DNA from: an uncultured Candidatus Melainabacteria bacterium
GTDB lineage: Bacteria > Cyanobacteriota > Vampirovibrionia > Gastranaerophilales > Gastranaerophilaceae
Assembly: GCA_946186335.1 (NCBI GenBank)
Contig: CAMHMW010000016.1
Location: 1 to 19,161, forward strand
Length of the DNA stretch: 19,161 nucleotides
Reading direction: 5' to 3'
Positions 5,819 through 13,351 of this stretch are shown piece by piece. The notes under the pieces are model-generated. The model ran no database searches. It had not been told where the DNA came from and was given only the letters and a program-made list of their open reading frames with translations. Made by a program: the position numbers and the translations under genes. How positions within the stretch are numbered: position 1 is the stretch's first letter; every line of letters begins with the position of its first letter.

Positions 5819-5846
5819 ATTCTATCAATTCAAACTCGTTTGTCAA
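5819..5846 (-). promoter_or_regulatory. Promoter of tRNA-Ser
   Basis: On the minus strand a perfect TTGACA (complement of 5841-5846), a 16-base spacer and TAGAAT (complement of 5819-5824). The start would fall near 5812, leaving a leader of about 19 bases before the mature 5' end at 5793. Confidence 0.65.
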
Positions 5847-5855
5847 GCAAAAAAC

Positions 5856-6281
5856 TTATTCCGGCTTTTTGAATGCAAAATATTTAAACAGTACATAAGT
5901 ACATATCGAAACCAAACTTATTGAGATAAATTGCGAAATATATACGTTCTTTATCGCAAATCTTACCAATAGTTCCAGAATTACAACGTTCAGCAAATAA
6001 CTTACAAACCACGTTGAACAACATTTTAAATACTCTTTTATGTAATTCCCCTTTGTGCAAAATACAAAAAATTTCTGGTTTAAATACGAGGTCACGGAAG
6101 ATAATGTCCATTGGAGTACAACACAAAGCTGGTAAAACTCACTCCCCAAAATCAAAACAGATAAGGAATATATACCAAATGCTATTGCCGCATTTATACA
6201 TCCGATAATCACAAACCGTATTTTATCGTCTATTCTGCACCAGTTTTTATATAACAAACTGAAAAAACTCTTATCGCTCAC
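5856..6281 (-). CDS. GtrA-like polytopic membrane protein
   Basis: A 141-aa protein with four hydrophobic helices (about 23-45, 50-70, 88-108 and 115-135) and the short loops of the GtrA family: KIRFVIIGCINAAIAFGIYS at the start, a central SYLNQKFFVF before the third helix, and a C-terminal KYFAFKK. GtrA-family proteins are thought to help move or present polyprenyl-linked sugars for cell-surface glycosylation. No glycosyltransferase gene is next to it, so its glycan is unknown. The start is GTG at 6281, eight bases after the stop of the 1433-aa gene and with only a weak purine run before it. Translation probably depends on re-initiation from that gene. Confidence 0.8.
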   Translation of the reverse strand: MSDKSFFSLLYKNWCRIDDKIRFVIIGCINAAIAFGIYSLSVLILGSEFYQLCVVLQWTLSSVTSYLNQKFFVFCTKGNYIKEYLKCCSTWFVSYLLNVVILELLVRFAIKNVYISQFISISLVSICTYVLFKYFAFKKPE

Positions 6282-6289
6282 TTTTCTTT

Positions 6290-9200
6290 TTAATCCTGTT
6301 TACTTTGTTTTACAACCCATTTACGTTTCGGTTGTTCTGTATCCTGAGATTTTTCCTTTTTATTTAGGAACAAATTATCCCAGTTAAACTTTTTCTTTTC
6401 GGTGGTTTCTTCCTGCGTGGTTTTAACTTTTTTGACCTTTTGTTCTTTTACTTTCACTTCTTTTTGAACATCGGTTTTTTCTTTTTTCCACCACCACTGA
6501 AATTCTTTTTTCTCCTTGACGGGTTTTTCCGTAACGGTTTTTTGTTCCTTTTTGGGGAACAAATTAAATTCTTTCTTTTCTTTTACAACCTTTTGTTCGG
6601 TTTCGGTTTTTACTTTTTTAACTTTTTCTGTCGGGGTTTTCTCTGCTTTTTTGTGATTTTTAAACCATTTAACTATGTTGGTTTTTTCATCCCCGATAAC
6701 TTCTTTTTTGGTTGTGTATGCCGCTCTTTTTGCCTCTTTTTCCGCCTGACGTGTTTTTTTTGCTGCAAGTTTTTGTGCCTGCTTAAGTTCTTTTGCCTCT
6801 GCCTTTGCGGCAGCCTTTAACTCTCTTGCCACTGATTTTTCGGCATCTCTTATTTGTTTTTGTGCAGCCTTTTCTTCGGCTTCTGCCAATTTTTGTGCCT
6901 TACGCAATTCAGCCTTTTCCTTCTGCTGGATTTTGCGAAGTTCTGCCTGCTCCTGTTTCTGTGCAAGTTTTATTGCTTTTTCCTGCTCTTTTACTTTGCG
7001 TTTTTCTTCATCCGTAATTACGGTTATTGCTGCATCTTCAACATTTTGAACTTCTTTTTTGCGATTTTCTTTCTTTTCTTTTTTCGGTTTCTTTGATTTT
7101 ACTTCTTTTATAGTCTGTTCATCAGTTTCTTCCGATAAAAATTCGTTTAGCGTTTCCGCTTTTTTGGCTTTTGCTTTTTGTTTTTCCGGAGTTTCTTCCG
7201 CTTTGTCCAGAAAATCTTTCAGCCATTCCTCATCCTGAGGTGCTGTTGTCTGTGCTGCTTTTATATCAGCCTGAACTGTTTGTTCATCGGCTTTCTTAGG
7301 TTTAACTTTCGGCACAACTGTCGGAATTTCTGCCTGTGCGGTTTTGGTTTCCTTTTCAATTTCAACCGTATCAGGGAATATCAACTCCGGTCCTTCATAC
7401 TGTTCAACAACATTATTAACAACTTTTTCACTTGTTTCCGTTGCTTTTTCTGCAACTGTTACTTCATTATTTTCAGCAACAGCATCTTTTACTTCCGCAA
7501 TTTTTTCTTGTGGTTCATTTACGGCTGTTGTTTGAACTTCTTTATGCAACTGAGAAAAATCATCCGTAATTTGCTGCTGGGCGAGATTCATATTCTGAGA
7601 TACCGCTTTTTGCTCTTTTTTGCCGAATATCGTAGAATTTGGATTAAAGACAATGACTTCATCCCCTTCATTTATTTCAGGAGTACTTTTCTGAATATTA
7701 TATTCACTCAAATCAACATTTGCATATTTTTCAACAATCTTCGCCGAATCTGATTTTGCGGCTTTGTCAACAGTTTCCTCTAAGTCAGGCAGAACAACGG
7801 CTGTCGTCTGAGGTACATTTTCAACAGAAACAACCGTATTTGGCTCGGTTTCTGCTTCTGCTCTTGCTATTGTTTTTGCAAGACTTTCGTTTGCCGATTC
7901 TTTTTGGAGTTCCAAATCTTTTGTTTCATCGTTAAGATGCTCTAATACATCCTGTTTAGGAGTTTCTGTCTGATTATCATTGTTGTATGAAATTTTAAAA
8001 TCAGGTGTTTCTTTTACATCTTCCGCTGTTGTTATAACAGGCTCAGCCGGTATTTGTGCAGGTTCCGGTGTCTGTACAACAATCTCTGGCGGAGTTATTT
8101 CTTTTTGCTGAACGACAATATCCTTTACCGGCTCGGTTTCGGGATAAGAAATACTAAACTGTTGTGCTTCTTTTTGTATCGGTGCTGAAACAACAGTCGG
8201 CTGATTAACAGATTCTGCAGCATTTTTATCTGTCTGCTGAGGTGCAGATACTTTTTCAACATCTGATTTCACATTACCAGCGACTTTTACTGCTTCCTCA
8301 TCATAAGGTTCAAATGATTCGGGGTTAAATATTGATTGAACTGCCAACATCTGCGCCATTGAATCGGTTTCATCCTTTTGAAGCAATAATTCCTCAGGAG
8401 AAGATGACTGACGCAAAGAAATTTTCGGGGCTTCGTTATTTTCATCAACCGTATCCGCAACCGCAAGTCCTGCTGCTACCGAACCTGTTTCAGACGTTGC
8501 CTTAACCAAAGTTTCTGACGGCTCTGATGTTGTAGCAATTGTTGTTTGAACAGGTTTTTGTTCCGGTACGGTTTCCTTGTTTTCCGCAGTATTTGTTGTT
8601 ATAACTTTCGTTCCGTTATTGTATGTGATATTAAAATCTTCGGTTGATTTTTGTTCGGGTGCTGTCAAAACAGTTCCCTCCTGTGTGGGTTCAGCCTGAG
8701 CAATCTCGGGTTTTTCTACGGGTTTTGGGGTTTCAGAATTTACTGAAACTTTGTTTGTTCCGTCAGCGGTGAATATCATGGATTCCCCTTTTGACTGTGT
8801 TACGGGTGCGGAAATCGGCGGTTTTGTGCCGATTTTTATTTCTTCGTTGGTATTTTGTGCTTGTATAACATTATCTGTTTTTGCCACTGCGGTTTCCTGT
8901 TTCACAACAGGCTGAACAACAGGTTTTGACGATAAAAACGTGGGTTGCGCCAGCATCTGTGCAAGTGATGGTCTTAAATCAACAGGAGCATCGCTCTGTT
9001 TTGAAACAGGAGTAATTCCGTCTGAAATATTTGCAAATACCGGAACAACTGACTGATTTGAAATTATATATTCATTTCCGTTAAATGCGATATTTCCGAG
9101 ATTTGAGAAAGTTGTTCTCATATAATCATACTGATTTTCAAAATCATTCGGACTCATTGTGAATGAATAATCACTACCGTTTGCCAATGCTTTTATTACG

Positions 9201-10591
9201 GGGTTTTCAAATGCTCTTGAATATTCGGGACCAGCAAGCGAACCTTTTTGTTCAATAATTTGTGCCTTTAAATAATGCACATAATTTTCCAAAGTTTTTT
9301 CTTTTGCGGAAGTCTTTTTTATATCGGCATTATAAATGTCGCTGAGATTACTGAAAATTGATTCCGCATCCTCCAAAGCCTTGTCGGAATTTCCCGATTT
9401 AAAATAAGCCAGCGCTCTTAAATACAGTACCGAGTTATAATTCGATACGTGTCTGTTCATAAGTTTTGTCGCACCGTCAATAACTGAAGGATAATCACCT
9501 TTCATTTCCTGCGCTATGGCTTTGTAATACATACTGTTATAATCGTTTGCCCTTTTTGAAATTGCTTTGTCAAAAGCGGAAATTGCGGCATCGTTATTGC
9601 GCAAAATTAAATTATCAAGACCGATATAATAGTCATAAGTTGATAAATTAGGGTTTAAAACTTTTGCTTTTTCAAAATAACTTATTGATTTGTTTGCATC
9701 TGCTTTTGAAAAATTATTCTCAGCCTTGCTGTAATATATCTGTCCAAGACTTGCAAGGGATTCAAAATCGTAAGGATTATATTTTAATGCTTTTTCAAAA
9801 GAAGAAATGGCATCCTCATCTCTTTCCAGTCCCGCCATGACAACACCTGTTAAATAGTGTGTCAGATAATATGTCGGATATTCTGATGCCAGTTTCGGCA
9901 ATTTATACGCTGCCTCATGATAATTTTCGGCTTCTATATCGTTAATTACCGCCATAAAATCTGCATCAGCCCCCTGCGGATTCCAAATTTTGCCGTATTT
10001 TTGAGGACAATTTATTTTTAAAATTTCGTTTGCTTTCGGTTTTGGAAGATATATGTGTGAATTGTACTGAAATGCTTTTTGGTAAGTTTCTTCATATTCG
10101 GGGTTATTTAGGGCTTTTTGGGCGTACATCAATTCACCATACAGATTACCGAGTTCGGTGTTTTGGTACTGGTCGTTTTTATCAGCACCCAAAACAACCG
10201 CACCTACAACTTTTGCACCCGTAACAAATTTGTCATCGGATGTTTTTATATCAACTGCGGTCTGAAAATCCTGTTGTGCAAGTTCATACTGTCTGAGGGC
10301 ATAATAGCATTCCCCTCTTAATTTATATCCCTCATATCTTTTGGGTTTCCCTGCTATATATGCGTTTAAATAGGTTATTGCGGACTGGTAGTTCTTCTTT
10401 GCCATATCGGCTTTTGCGCTTTCTAAGGTGTCTTTGTTAGCCTTTATGGTTGTCACTTCTTCATTACTGTCTTTGGCTGTTAATATTACACCCTCTGTTG
10501 CCGGCTGAGAATATGCACTGTTCATTCCGAAAGCGCATGCGCTCAGTACCATAACCGTAACCAACAATCCTATTTTATTATTTTTTTTCAT
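6290..10591 (-). CDS. Giant exported TPR protein with disordered linker and Lys-rich coiled-coil tail
   Basis: A 1433-aa protein. The N-terminus is an export signal (KKNNKIGLLVTVMVLSAC). LSAC at 16-19 matches a lipobox, while AYS-Q at 26-29 would suit ordinary signal peptidase. Residues 50-450 hold TPR units (FEKALKYNPYDFESLASLGQ, FEKAKVLNPNLSTYDYYIG). Residues 530-1120 are Pro/Glu/Thr/Val-rich, probably disordered, with recurring short motifs: AQMLA at 544 and 746; DFNITYNN, QFSISY and DFKISYNN at 652, 811 and 864; VILTA/TVLTA at 35 and 640. Residues 1195-1295 form a Lys/Glu/Ala coiled coil. The tail to 1433 has basic blocks around aromatic clusters (EFNLF, EFQWWW, FNWDNLF). An envelope scaffold is plausible; the function is unknown. 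Promoter and AGGGG ribosome site are present. GtrA follows eight bases on. Confidence 0.85.
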   Translation of the reverse strand: MKKNNKIGLLVTVMVLSACAFGMNSAYSQPATEGVILTAKDSNEEVTTIKANKDTLESAKADMAKKNYQSAITYLNAYIAGKPKRYEGYKLRGECYYALRQYELAQQDFQTAVDIKTSDDKFVTGAKVVGAVVLGADKNDQYQNTELGNLYGELMYAQKALNNPEYEETYQKAFQYNSHIYLPKPKANEILKINCPQKYGKIWNPQGADADFMAVINDIEAENYHEAAYKLPKLASEYPTYYLTHYLTGVVMAGLERDEDAISSFEKALKYNPYDFESLASLGQIYYSKAENNFSKADANKSISYFEKAKVLNPNLSTYDYYIGLDNLILRNNDAAISAFDKAISKRANDYNSMYYKAIAQEMKGDYPSVIDGATKLMNRHVSNYNSVLYLRALAYFKSGNSDKALEDAESIFSNLSDIYNADIKKTSAKEKTLENYVHYLKAQIIEQKGSLAGPEYSRAFENPVIKALANGSDYSFTMSPNDFENQYDYMRTTFSNLGNIAFNGNEYIISNQSVVPVFANISDGITPVSKQSDAPVDLRPSLAQMLAQPTFLSSKPVVQPVVKQETAVAKTDNVIQAQNTNEEIKIGTKPPISAPVTQSKGESMIFTADGTNKVSVNSETPKPVEKPEIAQAEPTQEGTVLTAPEQKSTEDFNITYNNGTKVITTNTAENKETVPEQKPVQTTIATTSEPSETLVKATSETGSVAAGLAVADTVDENNEAPKISLRQSSSPEELLLQKDETDSMAQMLAVQSIFNPESFEPYDEEAVKVAGNVKSDVEKVSAPQQTDKNAAESVNQPTVVSAPIQKEAQQFSISYPETEPVKDIVVQQKEITPPEIVVQTPEPAQIPAEPVITTAEDVKETPDFKISYNNDNQTETPKQDVLEHLNDETKDLELQKESANESLAKTIARAEAETEPNTVVSVENVPQTTAVVLPDLEETVDKAAKSDSAKIVEKYANVDLSEYNIQKSTPEINEGDEVIVFNPNSTIFGKKEQKAVSQNMNLAQQQITDDFSQLHKEVQTTAVNEPQEKIAEVKDAVAENNEVTVAEKATETSEKVVNNVVEQYEGPELIFPDTVEIEKETKTAQAEIPTVVPKVKPKKADEQTVQADIKAAQTTAPQDEEWLKDFLDKAEETPEKQKAKAKKAETLNEFLSEETDEQTIKEVKSKKPKKEKKENRKKEVQNVEDAAITVITDEEKRKVKEQEKAIKLAQKQEQAELRKIQQKEKAELRKAQKLAEAEEKAAQKQIRDAEKSVARELKAAAKAEAKELKQAQKLAAKKTRQAEKEAKRAAYTTKKEVIGDEKTNIVKWFKNHKKAEKTPTEKVKKVKTETEQKVVKEKKEFNLFPKKEQKTVTEKPVKEKKEFQWWWKKEKTDVQKEVKVKEQKVKKVKTTQEETTEKKKFNWDNLFLNKKEKSQDTEQPKRKWVVKQSKQD

Positions 10592-10617
10592 TTTTACCCC
10601 TGCTCTTTCCTGTCTGA

Positions 10618-10646
10618 ATTATACTACATAATAACCTTTTTAGAAA
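10618..10646 (-). promoter_or_regulatory. Promoter of the 1433-aa TPR gene
   Basis: On the minus strand TTTCTA (complement of 10641-10646), a 17-base spacer and a perfect TATAAT (complement of 10618-10623). The leader of about 20 bases carries an AGGGG ribosome site before the ATG at 10591. This gene uses ordinary SD-led initiation, unlike the divergent tag. Confidence 0.6.
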
Positions 10647-10673
10647 GCATGTAACAAGATTTATTTATAATTA

Positions 10674-10708
10674 TTGACAATACAAAAAATTAAGGTAAAA
10701 ATTGATTT
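10674..10708 (+). promoter_or_regulatory. Candidate promoter of tag, possibly leaderless
   Basis: A perfect TTGACA at 10674-10679 is followed by TAAAAAT at 10696-10702, ending six bases before the ATG at 10709. The -10 match is moderate, and no ribosome site lies within the usual distance (an AAGG is 13 bases away). Confidence 0.45.
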
Positions 10709-11260
10709 ATGAAAAGATGCTTCTGGGTCGATGAAAAAAGCGAAATATACGTAAAATACCACGATGAAGAATGGGGTGTTCCGAAATATGATGATAGGGA
10801 ACTGTTTGAATTACTTATTTTAGAATCCTTTCAGGCGGGGCTTTCATGGCTTACCGTCCTTCGCAAAAGAGAAGCATTCAGAAAAGCATTTGATAATTTT
10901 GATATTGAAAAAGTCAGCAAATATGATGATAAAAAAATCTCGGAACTTATGAAAAATGCAGACATAATAAGATGTAAAAACAAAATCATATCCGCAATTT
11001 CTAATGCTAAAATATTTAAAGAAATCCAAAAAGAATACGGCAGTTTTTCAAATTATATATGGAGTTTTACAAGCGGCAAAATAATAAAAAGGACAACTGA
11101 AACCCTGCCTGTTTCAACCCCCTTGTCCGACAAGATTTCAAAAGATTTAAAAAAGCGGGGAATGAAATATGTCGGAACAGTAATTATTTATTCATATTTG
11201 CAGGCAATCGGAGTGGTAAATGACCATGACAGAGATTGTGTAAAATATTGTCAGCATTAA
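10709..11260 (+). CDS. tag: DNA-3-methyladenine glycosylase I
   Basis: Tag removes 3-methyladenine from alkylated DNA, the first step of base-excision repair. At 183 aa the protein has the family's usual length. The zinc-binding residues characteristic of Tag are present: Cys4, His18, His173 and Cys177 (in NDHDRDCVKYC). The substrate-pocket region LILESFQAGLSWLTVLRKREAFRKAF (Glu39 and the QAGLSW signature; split here by Ser40-Phe41) is intact. YHDEEWGVP near residues 17-25 and KRGMKYVGTVIIYSYLQAIG near 150-169 are also canonical. It stands alone, divergent from the TPR gene. No clear terminator follows before the convergent metal exporter gene. Confidence 0.95.
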   Translation: MKRCFWVDEKSEIYVKYHDEEWGVPKYDDRELFELLILESFQAGLSWLTVLRKREAFRKAFDNFDIEKVSKYDDKKISELMKNADIIRCKNKIISAISNAKIFKEIQKEYGSFSNYIWSFTSGKIIKRTTETLPVSTPLSDKISKDLKKRGMKYVGTVIIYSYLQAIGVVNDHDRDCVKYCQH

Positions 11261-11316
11261 ACCAGTCTCTATTTGTCTGCATAAAAACCAACTTACATTA
11301 TTATCTTCAATTACAT

Positions 11317-12048
11317 TTACCCCTCAAAATCCAAAAGAATTAATGATGATGATTTTAACAGATCATAAGCCCATTTTGCAATAATAATACCGCCAAGACA
11401 ACCGATTACGGGGTCTAAGAATACCAGTCCGTAGTATTTTCCCAGCAACAATGCCGCAATTGCAAGTATTGATGTAAAAGCATCCGCCAGTATGTGCAGG
11501 TAGGCAGCCTTAAAATTCAGATTTTCTTTCTCTTTTTTATGCTCGTGGTGACAGCAGCAATTTTCGTGATGATGTTCTTCGTCGTGATGACATTCACATT
11601 CTTCGTTGTGGTGTTCTTCACCATGGTGGTGATGACAGGGAGCGCACTCAAAATGTACGTGATTCCCGCCCATTATAACAACGCAGACTAAATTCACAAC
11701 AAGTCCGATAACTGCAACCAAAATTGCATCGCTGAAAGAAATATTTAACGGATGAATAAATCTTTCACAGGATTCGTAAATTATTCCCAAAGATGTAAAC
11801 CCAAGCAGAATTGCACTTGTATAACCTCCAAGGGCATTGAATTTTTCCGTTTTTTCCTCAAATTTCAGAGCCATTATACAACAGATAAAAGTAATCAGAA
11901 GGGCAAGTGCGTGGGTTCCCATGTGAAACCCGTCTGCCGTCAGCGCCATTGAATGCGACACTATTCCGAAATAAATTTCGGCTATCATCGTAATTATGGT
12001 GATAATAATTACCGCCATTGTACGTTTTTTCAGCATTCTGTTATCCAT
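11317..12048 (-). CDS. dmeF: Cation diffusion facilitator, DmeF-like, without C-terminal domain
   Basis: A divalent-metal/proton antiporter of the CDF family, closest by motif to the Co/Ni/Zn exporter DmeF. Numbering from the upstream TTG at 12054, TM2 carries ALTADGFHMGTHALAL (Asp41, His44, His48) and TM5 carries AYLHILADAFTSILA (His187, Asp191). The cytoplasmic loop 132-173 is extremely His/Cys-rich (runs such as CHHHHGEEHHNEECECHH) and should bind or sense metal. The protein ends at LLDFEG, just after TM6. The roughly 80-residue cytoplasmic dimer domain usual in CDFs is missing, and the 56 bases before tag leave no room for it. I take ATG 12048 as the start because the TTG at 12054 lies inside the promoter's -10/start interval. 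Confidence 0.85.
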   Translation of the reverse strand: MDNRMLKKRTMAVIIITIITMIAEIYFGIVSHSMALTADGFHMGTHALALLITFICCIMALKFEEKTEKFNALGGYTSAILLGFTSLGIIYESCERFIHPLNISFSDAILVAVIGLVVNLVCVVIMGGNHVHFECAPCHHHHGEEHHNEECECHHDEEHHHENCCCHHEHKKEKENLNFKAAYLHILADAFTSILAIAALLLGKYYGLVFLDPVIGCLGGIIIAKWAYDLLKSSSLILLDFEG

Positions 12049-12083
12049 AACCAAATAATATAACTATTTATTAAAAATTACAA
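12049..12083 (-). promoter_or_regulatory. Leaderless-type promoter of the DmeF-like gene
   Basis: On the minus strand TTGTAA (complement of 12078-12083), a 17-base spacer, TATTAT (complement of 12055-12060) and six bases lead to the ATG at 12048. The -35 hexamer equals that of the HNH locus. It fits in the gap after the upstream TPR gene, so the exporter can be expressed separately. Confidence 0.6.
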
Positions 12084-12087
12084 TAGA

Positions 12088-13278
12088 TTAAAAATCATCT
12101 TCTCTGTCGGGGTCAAAATATTTATAAGCCTTACAGGTTCCGAAATCTTCATTAATATAATCATCAAATTCACCTGAGGGAACGACTTTTCCGTTCACGA
12201 AAATAGTACCGTCAGATGTGATAGTTTCGCCCATTTCTCTTTCTTTGATTTTTTTCTGTTGTCTTTCTTTAATTTTCTTTTCTCTTTCTTTTCTGCGTTT
12301 AGCAAGTTTTTTCTGTTCTTTTTTTAATTCTTTTTCGTCTTTCGGGCTTTCAAGTTTTGAGCGGTACTCAACAGCACGCTTGTAATCCTCGTTATGATAT
12401 ACATTCCTTGAAATATCACTCATAACTCCTGATATATATTCCAAAAGTCCTGTATTTTCATCCAAGGCGGTTATAAGAGTTATTGCTTTTTCAATTTCTT
12501 CATAGGCTTCCTGATAATGTCCGAGTCTTCTAAGCAGTATTGCAAGGTTATAATGTGCCTCATATTTCATCGGTTCAAGTTCTATTGCCCTGCAATAGCA
12601 TCTTCCTGCCCGTTCATAATCGCCTGTTATATGATATACCGTACCTAAGTTATACTGTGCATCATAACTGTACGGCCAAATTTCAATAGATTTTTCGTAA
12701 TTTTTTATTGCCTGAACAACATATTTCCTCTGGGTTTCCCAGTCATCTGTTGTATATATGGCTTTCAGACGGTATGTAACCGCTTTGTTATAATATGCAA
12801 TAGCCTTATTCTGCATACAACTTATGGTATTATCGTAAACATAAGGTATTGAAACAAGATGGCGTTTTGTTTTTATGGCTTTGTCATACTGTTCAAGAGC
12901 GGCATCAAAATCTCCCAGAAGTTCGGAGGCAACAATTCCGTAATTTATTCTCGAGATTACAAGTTTAGGATTTAATTTAAACGCTTTTTCATAAGCGTTC
13001 ATAGCCGAATAATAATCTTCGTATGCCACATAAATATTACCCAGATTATGCCATGCGCTGTAATGTTTCGGGTACAGATTTAACCCCTTGTTGTAATACA
13101 GTATTGCATCTTTTGTATTGTAGACCTTGTATGCTTTATCCCCAAGATAAACATAATACATACCCCTGACTTTGTCTATCTGATGATTTACAAACGGCTG
13201 ATTAAAATATGCGGCAATACCAAGTATTGTCAAAATAAAAATCGTAAATAAACCAGATAAAAGTTTTTTTAATTTCAA
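12088..13278 (-). CDS. Membrane-anchored TPR protein
   Basis: A 396-aa protein. An N-terminal hydrophobic helix (about 6-25, LLSGLFTIFILTILGIAAYF) follows a Lys-rich start and probably anchors the protein in the inner membrane. TPR units fill about 50-285, for example AILYYNKGLNLYPKHYSAWHNLG, AMNAYEKAFKLNPK, AIKNYEKSIEIWPYSYDAQYNLG and CYCRAIELEPMKYEAHYNLA (each broken by its own turn). A strongly basic coiled helix spans about 311-348, and the tail is acidic (YFDPDREDDF). The role is likely protein-protein scaffolding; partners are unknown. The start codon is TTG at 13278, chosen because GGAG lies eight bases upstream. It sits 73 bases downstream of the antiporter gene on the same strand. 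Confidence 0.8.
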   Translation of the reverse strand: MKLKKLLSGLFTIFILTILGIAAYFNQPFVNHQIDKVRGMYYVYLGDKAYKVYNTKDAILYYNKGLNLYPKHYSAWHNLGNIYVAYEDYYSAMNAYEKAFKLNPKLVISRINYGIVASELLGDFDAALEQYDKAIKTKRHLVSIPYVYDNTISCMQNKAIAYYNKAVTYRLKAIYTTDDWETQRKYVVQAIKNYEKSIEIWPYSYDAQYNLGTVYHITGDYERAGRCYCRAIELEPMKYEAHYNLAILLRRLGHYQEAYEEIEKAITLITALDENTGLLEYISGVMSDISRNVYHNEDYKRAVEYRSKLESPKDEKELKKEQKKLAKRRKEREKKIKERQQKKIKEREMGETITSDGTIFVNGKVVPSGEFDDYINEDFGTCKAYKYFDPDREDDF

Positions 13279-13351
13279 CCGTATTTCTCCGTATATACAG
13301 TTTTATAATAATCTTTTATCAAAAATTCCACATCAATTAAATAGTGGGTTT

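Noticed and set aside
6440..7935. Several long plus-strand frames rich in Phe, Leu and Cys opposite the 1433-aa gene
   Set aside because: They mirror the Lys/Glu/Gln codons of the minus-strand gene. They have no ribosome sites, and the minus-strand protein has clear domains.
7000..10500. Possible split of the 1433-aa gene into two genes
   Set aside because: The frame is uninterrupted, there is no internal start with a good ribosome site at the domain border, and the change in composition fits a linker rather than a gene boundary.
11494..11691. Plus-strand hydrophobic frame opposite the DmeF-like gene
   Set aside because: It is the complement of the His-rich loop (CAT/CAC read as ATG/GTG), with no start signals.
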